64,000 bases of DNA from NCBI GenBank assembly GCA_024516035.1, contig CM044964.1:16745084-16809083 (forward strand), given 5' to 3'. Below the pieces are notes generated by a model. That model did not search any database and had not been told where the DNA came from. It was given only the letters and a program-made list of their open reading frames with translations. Origin of the DNA: Bactericera cockerelli. Its lineage: Eukaryota > Arthropoda > Insecta > Hemiptera > Triozidae. The stretch's first letter is position 1; each line of letters begins with the position of its first letter. The position numbers were made by a program, and so were the translations under genes. This document shows, piece by piece, positions 34,446 to 45,859 of this stretch.

Positions 34446-34861
34446 CTCATTAGTAAGCTCCAATAAATCTCTTACCTTATTGAGAAAATATTATGCTGAA
34501 ACAGCAGAAGAAATGTTTCTCGTCAGCCAAAAAAAAGAAGAGTTAATTGAGTTGTTTTCTGCTTCCGATAACCAGAGAAATGCTGCCTTGATTGATTCTT
34601 CTCCCTCTCCTCCTACTCTTTCTCTTTTCCTCCTTCCCATCCTTCCAGCCATATCCCGAGGGACCTCCTCTTCATTTAACTTTATATCGGTTGATTGATT
34701 TCGAAAGTTTTCAACTTGAAAAGAGTCGGTAGGTAATTTAGATTTGAACTTTTTGGAATGGTCAAATTGTATGTTTATCTTTCTTTGTGTTACTTCTCTC
34801 CATTGGTATTTGTATCTTCTCTAGAACATTATGTTCAATTTTTCATACCTTATTTATCCAG

Positions 34862-35045
34862 TGTCATGATTATTATTATTTATAAGACATATGTACAAAC
34901 AAGTAATTATAAAATTAAAATACAAAATTTAGAACAATATAAACAAGAAAAGAACAGATAAACAACATAGATAAAATATTTACATATGTCCTAACCTAAG
35001 GGCGGGGTTATTGCCTATGGTAATTTCTTCCGTCCGACCCTTGAA
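34862..35045 (+). repeat. Dispersed repeat R
   Basis: Shares AATTATAAAATTAAAATACA, TATGTCCTAACCTAAGGGCG and the GGTTATTGCC end with the copy at 29470. Confidence 0.7.
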
Positions 35046-35264
35046 ATTAATCTCTTGCGACTGTCTTAAACACACGTTCTTGTAATTTCTAAAAGTGCCC
35101 ATCAAACTGTTCACGCTGAAACTCACATCACATCAGTGTGTCGAAAATAAAGGAACTAACCCTCTCAAGTATGAAAGCAGAGATACAGTGGAATGTGGAG
35201 AGCACACACATTCCTGGAGAAAATTTTTCGTGTGTTCAAAAAGAGTTGAAAAGATACAACATAC

Positions 35265-35715
35265 CTTTCTTCCTCTCCGTTCTTCTGAGGCTCACTTCCT
35301 TTTCTCCCTATCTCTCCATTTCCTTTCTTTCTCTCTCTATTTTCTGCCTCCCCACCTCTCTCTCTTCCTCTCTCTGTCTGTCTCGCCATTTCCTTCATAC
35401 CTGGTTCTCTCTCTCACTCTGTCTCTCCTTTTTTTCTTGCTCTCCCTCCTCCCTCCTTTGCTCACCCTCTCTCTTCATTCCCTTCCTCCCCAGCTCCTTC
35501 CTCCCTTCCTCTCTCTCTCTCCTCTCTTATTCCTCTCTCTCTCTCTCTCTTCCTCTTTATATTCTCTCTCTTTCTCTCCTCTCTTCTCTTCTCCTCTCTC
35601 TCATCCTCCTCTCTCCATCACTCCTCTCTCCTCTTTCTCTCTCTCTCCATTCCTCATTATCTTCATCCTTTTTCTACCTCGCTCTGTTGTGTGTGTCTCT
35701 CTACTGTCGCTCCTC
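35265..35715. repeat. Polypyrimidine tract
   Basis: About 450 bp, nearly all C and T, open in several frames purely because of its composition. Confidence 0.8.
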
Positions 35716-36136
35716 TTCTCCCTGACCTTGAAAGAAAATAGGTGGTACCAAAAAAAATAAGGTGGGTGAATTTGGAATGGGATGTAGAATACTTATACAC
35801 AATCCAAGGAAATAGGTAGAGGGGAGGAGTGTGTGAGAGGGAGATGGGGGTGTTGAATAGGGGGAGGAGAGACCGAGAGGGCATGGAGGAATGGAGAAAA
35901 GTGGGGGAGGGTGAGAAGGAGTGAGCATGTGACCTGAAAAGAATTCTTTTAAGGAGGTAAAAGGGTAAAGCGAAGTGTACACAAAACACTGAGACATGGG
36001 AGTGATGGAGAAATTCAAGGCATGGTCGGGTGAAGATAAAATTCTGAGCTCGCGAACATGGGAGGTAGCGAACTAGATGAGCCTAAGTGATTTTCTCAGC
36101 GGGTGATAGAGAGTAATATTGTTCAGTTTGTTTAGA

Positions 36137-36260
36137 CTGTATGGGTAGAAAAACATTTTATTTAGAGTGTGTAGTAGCTGTATGAGTAGGAAGACATTTT
36201 ATTTAGAGTTTGTAGTAGCTGTATGGGTAGGAAGACATCTTATTTAGAGTTTGTAGTAGA
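36137..36260. repeat. 41-bp tandem repeat, three copies
   Basis: Unit CTGTATGGGTAGGAAGACAT plus TTATTTAGAGTTTGTAGTAG, period 41, three copies with a few changes. Confidence 0.8.
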
Positions 36261-36866
36261 GGGCAATATACGAGTTCTCTACTTATTAGAGTTGAGAGAG
36301 TAGATACTTCAGGAGGTAGGAGCTAGAGATATTGACAACTTTGGCAAGATAAAGTTATGCGATGAGAGGTTAAAAATACATAAGGAGGTTAACTTTTTGT
36401 ATGAATATCATTTGATGGTCTTGCAATCTTATATACTTAGTAGTTTTATTCTTTGGTTCAGGACAACTAGCACATTATGTTGGAGGAATGTAGGTATCAC
36501 ATGACAAGAGTTAATTGAAGATCCTTGGGTAGAAATAACACGAACTGCAGCAGGTATGTCACCATGCTTGGTCGTACAAAGTTTAGATCATTTCTTTGTA
36601 AAAAATAGCATTGTGATTATGAAAACTTGATCGAATATGAATTGGTGTGGTGGTGAATTCCTTTTCTAAATGAAATAATATTAAGATGAAATGCATTTTA
36701 TTTTCCATTCTCGTCAACGATTTTCCACGCAAATTTGAGATGGATTAGTAAAAGTGATGCTTTACTTAGACTATTTAGAGTGTCAGTGTAAGACAGATAT
36801 TTCCATTCTAGATCGTTCAACATTTCCTAGGTACCTTGTGCTGTCTGCTTGAGCTTTATATTTTTA

Positions 36867-37121
36867 CTAGCGGGCTGTCGCCCGCTTTGCGGGCCGAGGC
36901 ATGGCCGTGAAAGCAAAAAATCCTTTTTCGTCAATGGCAGGTGTTGTAGTGGGAGTTTCGAAAAATCCCGTCTTATTGCACATCTAGACTATAAGACAAA
37001 GCTACCTACCAAATTTCAGCTTCCTAGGACTTACGGTTTGGGCTGTAGAGCGATGATCAGTCAGTGGTCAGTGGTCAGTGGTCAGTGGTCAGTGAGTGTC
37101 TTTGACATTTATATATAGAGA
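36867..37121 (-). mobile_element. Short non-autonomous Helitron
   Basis: In minus orientation it begins A|TCTCTATATATAAATG and ends in the hairpin GCGGGCGACAGCCCGC followed by CTAG|T. It is 255 bp long and homologous to the copy at 3092-3333. The subterminal CAGTGGT unit is expanded to about five 8-bp repeats at 37054-37094 here, compared with a shorter CTGACTGACTGAC stretch in the other copy. Confidence 0.75.
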
Positions 37122-37124
37122 TAA

Positions 37125-38220
37125 GGGTAATGGAGAATTATGTTGAAGGGGCCAAAGAAAGGATGGAAAACATACATACTGAATAGCGAACAGAAGGAAT
37201 TTTTTCTAGCAGAAGGTAATCTAATGGAACGACGCGACGGAAAAGAAACATATTGAGAAAATCGATTCCTTCGTGATATTCAGAGACATAAAAACGTTTA
37301 GTATAAGTTGGGATATAAGTAATGCATATGATTTTTTATTATGATACAAGAAAATATGAGTGTGGAAATATTATCGATTGTATTCATATATTTTTACAAT
37401 TCTTATAGTCAGCGTTAGTGTGTCCTCATGACTCTCATGTGAGTCATGCATTATTTGATGACTAGAAAACTTTCTTTTCTTGGGGATCCCTAAAAATAGT
37501 TCATCGCCCAATGTTAAATTACGAGTATTTATTTATAATATTGGAAAATGTTTGACATGAACTTTATTGTCAGGGGAAATGCGTATGAGGAGTAATTTTG
37601 TAGCTGTGGCTACGATAGTAATTATTTTACATTTCCTGATGAGAATGTTGTTGCCTAAAAATCAAATAACAAATCAATGAGCATATCTGATAGGTGTTCA
37701 AAGTCGTTAGGACATTGATTTCAGTGACAGGGACAGGGAAAAGTCTAGGCATTTCATGCGGGATAATGTGAATGTTTTTGGCATTGGTAGGCAAGGCTAT
37801 ATAGCCAATAAAGTTAATTGATAAACCCTGTTCTATTCTTTCTTTCCATCTACTTTGGGTGAGTGGAAGGATTGGAAATCATACTTGAGACATTCTACAA
37901 TATTCTGTTCCTGGCAATGTCTTCTGTCTGTGGCTTGTGTCCCAGTGGAGTGTCTCAGGCCAACGTCCTACAAGGGGACACTTCCCTGTTGTTCCACTTG
38001 TTCCTCTCTATCTGTCTCGGGCGTTGCCTTTCCAACCTGTTCCAGTGTTGTCCTTCATCAATTATTTCTCTCCTTCTTCATTCTCTTCACTTTCCTCTCC
38101 CCAGTTTTCTTTGTCCCTGTCTAGTGAGCCTTCTTCATCTTCTCTGGTCTACGTGATTTGTTTTCCAGAGTCATGTTTGAGCTTTGGAAAGAATAAAAAA
38201 CACAAGATGTCATGTATACT
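37125..38220. other. Non-coding DNA, no gene seen
   Basis: AT-rich at the left and pyrimidine-rich from about 38000. Frames at 37855-38395 overlap in all three phases and look compositional. Confidence 0.35.
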
Positions 38221-38469
38221 ATCTCTCTCATGTCAACATCTCCATGGCTCTCTCCCTCCCTCTTCCCCTCTCCCCCCCTTTCCTTTTCCTACTCACCTAT
38301 CTTGTCTCAGTCCACTGTATTCCGTCACAATCGTGCTAATGCTAATACTATTTGTGCCAAAGAGAGAGAAGGAGGGTGAGAGAAACAGAGGGTAAAACGT
38401 AGAAAGCGAAAGAAAAGAGAGGTTATTGTTCTTAATCTGATATAGCCTTCATCTTTTTTTATATATATT

Positions 38470-38565
38470 TATCTATCTCTCTCTCTTTCTCTCTCTCTCA
38501 CTCTCTCTCTCTCTCCCTCTCCCTTCTCCTTCTCCTCCGCCTCCTCCTCCTGAATTTTCGTCTCC
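38470..38565. repeat. CT microsatellite and CTCCTC tract
   Basis: CTCTCTCTTTCTCTCTCTC followed by TCCTCCGCCTCCTCC. Confidence 0.8.
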
Positions 38566-38894
38566 TCCCTCCTGATGTGGTCCATTTTCCTTCGCATGAT
38601 TTGTCCGACTGTTCGATGTTTCCGTCCTGCTGACTTTGTTCAGCTCGTGTTCACAATAGAGCAACATTTCCAAATTGAATTCGACACAGTTTACAACAAT
38701 ACTGTGTAGCCTGCTTGGATTTATCAATATCGAATAATGGACAGAGATATCACAAAATTGTAATGATTTCATAGACCTAACGATAGTGAACAACATGAGG
38801 CGTTCACTGTTCTTTAATTTGACTGTCGACTAAAGACGGATTTATGAAACAGGATTTGTTAATCTTAGTGGACACTAGTCACTGGTAGCCGTAC

Positions 38895-39008
38895 ACTGGT
38901 AGTCAAGTGCTTAACGCGCTAGTTTGGTAACCCAGGTAGCGTAGGGATCCATTGGTTCGAAACCTCGTCTGGTGGTTACCTTCCACTAAAGAGTGTCATT
39001 GTTATATT
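38895..39008 (+). mobile_element. tRNA-derived SINE, family 1, internal deletion
   Basis: The head (AGTCAAGTGCTTAACGCGC, GGTTCGAA) is fused directly to the CTGGTGGTTACCTTCCACT tail, with the whole middle of the element missing. It is inserted in DNA that carries pieces of the small element seen at 33534-33623. Confidence 0.65.
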
Positions 39009-39842
39009 GATACTATCCCTTAACTTTCACCTTGACAACAACTGTAGAGGTCATATCTCACCGGAGTTTTGTAGCTGTATTTACTTCTGTGGCGCAACGG
39101 AGCTGTGGCCAGCCTTCGTGACGGAAAATCTTATACCTTTGAACTGACAAAATCTAAGGGTCGGCTTGGATTTACTAATCCTGATTCATAATGCGGTCCT
39201 GAGAATAAGTGGACCACTGTCACCTAATACTCAGATGAAACCTCTCGTATTTCGTATCCAATTGAAGATGAGATGATACGACGGAGTCACGTTATAAACT
39301 GAAGACTGATAAGAAGAACTCGATTATGATCCGTTCCAAATAGAAATAAATAAATTTCCATTTCTCCTGTCCAATGTGACGATACTAAATTGTTGTGATG
39401 TGGTCGTTCAGAGGATTTGCTAAATAATCATAAACATCACTGTCTCAATTTTAACCATCATTTTGTTTTTATTATACATATTTTTAAAAAAAATGCCTTA
39501 CCAAATCAACTTGGTTCTGGGGGTCTTTGTTAATTATTAGCCTCCTTGTCTAAACTTGGTGAAAATATCAAGTTTGGCAACCATCGAACATGATCAAATC
39601 AAAATATTTTACGTTATGACCTTGGAGAAAATGGTTCTGATTTGCACGTCTTCAATCTTATATCATTAATTAGATCATTAGTTATCTCGTTCGCCGAGGA
39701 TATTGATAAACAATAGATCTGTTTTTAGTGATGCCTAAATCACTTATATCAGTAGTCTTTCTCCGTATTATGAGACTCATATCACATTGATTATCTAGCA
39801 TAAACAATATTTTTCTTAGAATTAAAGAAACCACTGCTAGAA

Positions 39843-39974
39843 AGTTATCATATTTGTGTTAATTACTTTCGTATTATCACAACAACTCAAACTTGCTACA
39901 CTAAATCTACGCTGAAACCACTGACCTCTAGGTTACAAGTTCGCCGGCTTATCGATCAAGCTACTGAGGTTGGT
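39843..39974 (-). mobile_element. tRNA-derived SINE, family 2
   Basis: Minus-strand copy with the head ACCTCAGTAGCTTGATCGAT and a damaged B-box; the body is shared with the other copies. Confidence 0.7.
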
Positions 39975-41354
39975 AAGAAATGAGAAGTACTAGTTTGTTC
40001 GTAGAAAATATGAAATTTCTTCGTCTTTTTTCCAACCATATTGGGCTCAGAATAGGGACCTTCAGAAGAAGACTGAGGGCGAAATTAATGGACAAAATCA
40101 AGAACTTAAGTCCTGAAATCAAGAACTTAAGTATCAGTTTTCCCCGTCTAAGACAAAACGCAAAATCTAGACTTAGCTCCATAGAGGTAATTCATATACG
40201 TCTGTTAATTCCGCCCTAATTGAACATGAAATGTCTCTCCGGCTTTTCAACAATATGTCTCGATTTCAAACCAGAGTGAATGAGAACAAGAAATCCCCGG
40301 AATTCAGCACGTGTCCTGAAAGAGAAAGCAGTGCGTTGTGCTTTTCAATTTACATTGTTTGTGATTCCACTCCCTCCTATTAGAAAAATGACCAACTCTC
40401 GCCATCTTGATTTTCCTCCCCATTCCGGTTCCCCCTTTTCTCACTCTCAACTATTCTCATCCGTGTCTCCCTCCTTTCTTAGTATCAACTTTTTCCAATC
40501 TCTTTCCCTGAGTCCCCTCCAAATAAAATGTCGGTTTCAATATTCCTTTGGAATGCTGAAGAAGAATAATGACGCTTTATTATTACTGACTGTTTTCTCT
40601 TTTCCTCCCTATGCCTAAAATTATCTCTCTCTCTCTTTCACATTTTTCTTCCTCATTTCTTCTTCTCACTATCTTTTCTCGTCGAAAACAGTTTTCATCA
40701 GAGAATATCGAAGGTTCAAACATTTTATTTTTTGTCTTCTCTACTCCATCTGTCTCTCTCCCACCTTTCCCTCTATCTCTATCTATTGTTCCTTCTCTTC
40801 TCCCTGTACTCTGGTTACCTCTAGAATAAAATAGAAAGTAAGGAGAGAGAGAAAGACGTGAAATAGAAAGTAAGGAGAGAGAGAGAGATGTGAAATATAA
40901 AGTCAGGAGAAAGAGATAGATAAATAAATAGGTGTGTACGTTAGACTTGTATATGTATTTTATACATACAAGATAGTGGTCTAGAATGTGTGGATTGAAA
41001 ATAAAATGAGTGAGAAAGAGAGATGGTTGTGAGAAGAAAGAGTATGGAGTTGTTCATCCTAGAGAAGAATTTCCCAAAGGAGTGATAGAGTGTGTGTCTC
41101 CTCTCTCTTATCTTTCTGGGTCTCGTAGTTATTCCATCTATCCTCTCTGTCTGTCTGTCTTTCCTCCCTAACGACATATCTGAGTGTATTTTCTCCTCTG
41201 AAAGTACTTTTTAGCAGATCAAATGGACTTACTGATTGTTTCACCGAGCATAATGTGGGTTCTATTGAATGTTCTTAAGTGCTCTTAGCGTTTGCTTTAA
41301 GACTTGATCGCAGGCATTGTTGGCGAATAGTAGAATTCTCCCTGTTCTATGTTG

Positions 41355-41385
41355 TTGTGTGTGTTTTTTCATATTTCAGGTATGT
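41355..41385 (+). promoter_or_regulatory. Candidate recursive splice site 3
   Basis: GTGTTTTTTCATATTTCAG followed by GTATGT, junction 41379/41380. The donor half is a near-consensus variant. No strong second donor lies within 150 nt, but a 195-bp insertion interrupts the downstream side at 41406-41600. Confidence 0.45.
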
Positions 41386-41388
41386 CCT

Positions 41389-41617
41389 GATATTCATGTA
41401 CTGAATAGAAGAATAGAATAGAATAAAAATATAATTGTATTTTTCAATAAGAGTTTACAATAGAGGTTGGGATGCAAGTTTGTTAAACAATAATTCTAAA
41501 ATTACATAATAAAATTTAAAAAAAAAAACAATTGCTACATGCTATTATTTTACAGTGCCACATAATTTTTTCCCCCATTTTTCTTCTTCTTTTTCCTTTC
41601 GATATTCATGTACTGAA
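41389..41617. mobile_element. 195-bp insertion flanked by 17-bp direct repeats
   Basis: GATATTCATGTACTGAA occurs at 41389-41405 and again at 41601-41617. The AT-rich insert (41406-41600) resembles the body of dispersed repeat R (ATAATTCTAAAATTACATAA) and ends in a pyrimidine-rich run. A 17-bp duplication fits retrotransposition. Confidence 0.65.
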
Positions 41618-42074
41618 ACGTATTACTTCTTTGTTCTGACTAAACTTTTCGTATTATTTGAATCTATCGTATAAGATTAGTGATCAAAGTCTATTTATTT
41701 ATTCAATACATGTTTTTATAAAATGAATATTTCGTTGAATGCATCAACAGGGGGCATGGTTCCTTCCACACATGCAGCGTTGCCCGTGTGATCAAATGGT
41801 GTGAAAGTATAATGACATGTCTGTGGTTCTGCTCTTCATATAATTATAGTTGAGTGAAAGAAAATTTCAGGTCGTTTGAGACGTTTGAGTAGGGATGACT
41901 GAATGAGTGTCGAGAAATATATGGGAACTTTGCCAGTCGAATAATGAAGGATTGATTCCGAAGCTCCGAAGGCTTGAAAATGTGAAAGGCCAAATCCTTA
42001 ACCGCTCTTGAACGCTCACCCAAACATGCATACCCAATTACCCAGCACACATCATTATATGGCTTGATTTGATT

Positions 42075-42080
42075 GAAACA

Positions 42081-42123
<43 letters not shown>
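42075..42123. repeat. CT microsatellite
   Basis: A pure CT run of about 40 bp. Confidence 0.9.
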
Positions 42124-42125
<2 letters not shown>

Positions 42126-42416
42126 CCTGTTTCACTCCCACCGTTCATACTCAGAGACTTACTCACCCTCTCACACGCTCAATTTAGTTCCAATCAATCA
42201 TCATTTGGAAGTAGGAGCAAATGGGAGAGCGTGCGAAAAAAAGGCTTTACATATACAAGAGGCAGAAGCAGGTAAAAGAGGAGAGGCAGAGTCATACTTA
42301 AGAGAACACCAGGATATTCTTACTTGTAGGAGACTTCCCCGACCTGTCGGATAGACACCAGTAGCTTGATGAACCACTGAACTGTCCTATCCATCATTGT
42401 CCTGTATGTGTCCACT

Positions 42417-42780
42417 GTCTATACCAGGGCTGCCCAACCAGTCGATCGCGATCGACCGGTCGATCGCGGAGTGACTTTGGGTCGATCGCGTCCAGAGAGG
42501 TGAGATGACGTTCTAAAAGTCTAGATTTCTAAAGTACAAAATGATTGTGAACGAGGTTTTCTGGCATCTCACAAAAGTGAAAATCCAAGATCTCCTTCCT
42601 TAACTCATGAGAGTTATAAGGAGGTTTCGTGACTTCTTGAAACTTGAAAATTTGGTTGAATTCTTCATTAACCCATTCAAGCCCAATATGAACATTGAAT
42701 CTGTAGGGGTCGATCGCGTTGATTATCTGAGATTTAAAGTAGATCTTCTTCTGTAAAGGTTGGGCACCCCTGCTCTATAC
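42417..42780. mobile_element. 348-bp non-autonomous hAT element
   Basis: Ends CAGGGCTGCCCAACC (42425) and GGTTGGGCACCCCTG (to 42772) are inverted and of the common hAT type. The flanks GTCTATAC and CTCTATAC are an 8-bp target duplication with one mismatch. The left side contains the palindrome GTCGATCGCGATCGAC and GTCGATCGCG recurs three times. Confidence 0.8.
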
Positions 42781-42864
42781 TATACTTTCCGTGTCCACTG
42801 TCCATATGGGGAAGGATTGTTATGGACATTAAACATGTTGGACGCCTGCAACAAGGGATCTGTA

Positions 42865-43033
42865 GCCCGTTCCAGAAACACTTTTCCAAATCCCCGAATC
42901 TCCGTTTCAACCGTCACTCACACAACGCAATTTGATCTTTGATTGGTTATTGCGTTCAAATTAACCAATCAGAGTGCGTTGTGCAACAGTTGTAAGGGAG
43001 ATTTGGAGAGTAGAAAGTGTTTCTGGAACGGGC
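42865..43033. mobile_element. Fold-back MITE, 169 bp
   Basis: GCCCGTTCCAGAAACACTTT at the left is exactly complementary to the right end, and the pairing continues to the centre (TCTTTGATTGGTTA versus TAACCAATCAGAG). Confidence 0.7.
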
Positions 43034-43807
43034 CTCTATTGTCCGCAGTTGGCTGAAGGTAAAAGTCGGGGGGAAGGTTCTGAGAAACAATTAAAAATTT
43101 CCGAGTGCTCATTCGTAGTCTCTTAAATGGTTCAAGTGTCGGTCTATAATTGGATTTGATAGAAGTCTGAAGATTGTGAGGCTGAGGCATCCTTGAATAT
43201 CGAGTCAGTTAGTTCACAACTTGCCTCTCTCTCTCTCAAAATGTATTCGTGTGTCTGTACGATTTGTGCATGTCGCATTATTTATGCTATGGGTCATGGC
43301 TGTCTAGATTCAAATGATCAGATGTACTGAGTATTGCATCTAAAATTTTTAAAAAAATTGAACGAAATTAATTTTCATATACTTCCGTCATTTTGGATTC
43401 CACAAAGGTCAAGCGATCAGAGCCTTCACCGGAAAAATTTAGAAATGTCAACACTTGCACCAACCTGGCCTTGATGTATTTATGCATTGGAGGGGTACTC
43501 TCTGTGTGGAACGTAAGATAACCGCGTGACACATCCTACATTGTCAATGAGTGAGAAGTGAAGTTGGTGAGAATATCAAAACGCAGTATATAGTACATGC
43601 ATTTGTATGTATTTCTCTTATGTATTTTTTTACTTCTGTTACATATAACAAGATACAGAAGATTTGCGGTACAATGTGTATTGTTGTTCACTTGTAGGCT
43701 TCATTTGATGTGATCTATTTTGAGGGAACTCTCAACTTGGGGAACTATACAGCGTCTTTTTGATGACCAATATAGACTGAGATTGTATTTGTTAAACGTA
43801 ATAGCTA

Positions 43808-43965
43808 TTAACACTTAGACGACCGGCATGGTTTTTCGTGAATTCTCTTGTGGGACCGGCGAAAATACGGCTCTCCGACATTGTGTACCACCGGTGGTAC
43901 ACCCGGTCCATTCCGTACGAACGTGCGTGTACCACCGGTGGTACACCCGGTCGTCTAAGTGTTAA
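43808..43965. mobile_element. TTAA-flanked MITE (piggyBac-like) with repeated palindrome
   Basis: TTAACACTTAGACGACCGG and its exact complement bound 158 bp, with TTAA at both ends as in piggyBac insertions. The palindrome TGTACCACCGGTGGTACA appears at 43884-43901 and 43928-43945, 44 bp apart. Confidence 0.75.
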
Positions 43966-44189
43966 CTTTGGTGTTTTTGTAATCTCGCGTTTTAAGTTAT
44001 ATCTCTTTGTTGCTTGAGAAGAAACCTCCATCGGGTCCTAGGGCCCTCCTATCAAAATTGAGGAAATTAAACAAATAATGCACTTATATTTAAACAAATA
44101 ATATTTCTAATTATTCATGATCATTTCAATAGAGACTGTTCAGTAAGTCGTGGACGGGTTAAATTTTCAATTAAACATCTTGTGTTTTT

Positions 44190-44470
44190 GTAATTTTGGA
44201 TATAAAATTGGTAGAAATTCTCTTTTTAGCGCGCCATATAATTCGAATTAAAAGGCCACCTCATATTAATGTCGAACGAAAAATCATGCAGGTAATTGAA
44301 ATTTTGTGGCCCGCTACCGCTCTCATGCAAACGGTAATGCGTGAGTCACGGACCGTTAGCGGTAATTTATCGCGCTGTAATTATCGTCAAAGCGACGATG
44401 ACGATTTGCACAGGCTTGGAGTTGGCAACGTGGCAAGAATCTGTCGTGAGCACAGGGAACATGAGATATG
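44190..44470. other. CG-containing repeat-free segment, possible conserved regulatory element
   Basis: Stands out from AT-rich or low-complexity neighbours by many CpG and by TAAT-core strings (GCGGTAATTTATCGCGCTGT, CATATTAATGTCGAACG). Overlapping frames exist but without protein-like features. It lies about 580 bp left of candidate recursive site 4. Confidence 0.25.
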
Positions 44471-45017
44471 AAGTAGTAATGTACCCTGATGCTGGTGGTG
44501 GTTACCTTGGAGTTTTTGTCTCTTCTGGTGGACACTGAGTCTGCAGTAGAATGTGGGAGGGGATGTTTTGGAGTTTCTATTAACCCAGTACTTCATACTT
44601 GATAATTTAGGTTTTTTTGTTTGCTTAAAAAAGTTTTTAAATGAAAGTTTAGTTATACATATTATTTTTTCCTGGTCTTAAGTTTCATATAGTCACGAAT
44701 TTTTATTCAATATAAACTTCATGGGTCCATAAAATGAGTAGTATCCACGAGGTAGTTCCAGAATCACTTTTGCTACTTTTGAAGAAATTACCATTAACAA
44801 AGGGGTATTCATACGCAACAGATTGTCAATTGTTAATAAAAATCCAATCTGAAATCTTGTGTTAACGTATTGAATCGGCACGATGGGATCTGGAGAGGGA
44901 GAATTGGATAGGATCTGGACTTCTTCCGTGTCCTGTGTGAATTTTAATGTAATAAGTTATTTTTATTTGCACTTTACATTTGAAATATTTCTTATAGTGT
45001 GTATGTGTCCCTCTTGT

Positions 45018-45052
45018 TATTATCCCTATCATTTTCTCTGTTGCAGGTAAGA
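45018..45052 (+). promoter_or_regulatory. Candidate recursive splice site 4
   Basis: CTATCATTTTCTCTGTTGCAG followed directly by GTAAGA, junction 45046/45047, preceded by a pyrimidine-rich stretch from about 45008. Confidence 0.5.
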
Positions 45053-45119
45053 TATCTGCGTGACGCTCGACAAAAGTGGGTTTGTCTAGATGATGCTTTT
45101 AGCAAAGCTTTCGAAATTC
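45047..45119 (+). other. Candidate short cryptic exon after recursive site 4
   Basis: 73 nt, ended by TTC|GTAAGTA at 45120. The sequence between is less AT-rich than its surroundings (GCGTGACGCTCGAC), as expected of an exon-like segment. Confidence 0.4.
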
Positions 45120-45859
45120 GTAAGTAAAGATGTTATAATATTCAAGTAAAATTTTGGTACTCCAATCAGCACTGTGATGGTCGATCCAACAGCAGATATA
45201 TTTATTTTTTAAGATAGCAATAATAATGTTCATTAAGCCTTGATTTGGCTTCCTTCTCTTATTCAGTATCATACTGCAAACATACCATGTGTGCAGATGT
45301 AAATACTCACTCAATAGTCAATACAGCTTTACCTCACGTTAGTGTCACATAAAATTCCAAGGCACGATTTCGTTTGGACATCATGGAGACATCCGTCACA
45401 CATTGCCGAAAATTGCATTATTTTGTTTGTCCACTAGTTACTTCCTAACTATTCGATTGTCTGGTGGAATATTTGCTTCCATGATGCTCGACTGCTTTCG
45501 AATTCACCGCTGTCGCTGCTCCGACTCTCCGTGTCACTCGCTGTTGAGCCTAGATTTCCTCAGGAGCACGTAACCTGACATAATGAATACGAAATGGAAT
45601 TTCTTACGTAAATCTTCGCTGATATTATTTGGAGCGTGAAAATGCTTCTCGGAGTCATGTTCCTCCCCCTCCAGGAATGTTTCCTCCGCCTCACTTTTCT
45701 CTGCGTGCTTCTCCCTCCACCACGCCTAGCCTCCTGCTTTGTCACGGAGCTATAAGCAAGAATAACACCAGAACACATTCCACTCCTCTCCTCTATCTTC
45801 TGTCTTCCTCCCTCTGCACCTTGTCAGCAGATTCCCAGAGACAATGCAAGAACATATAA

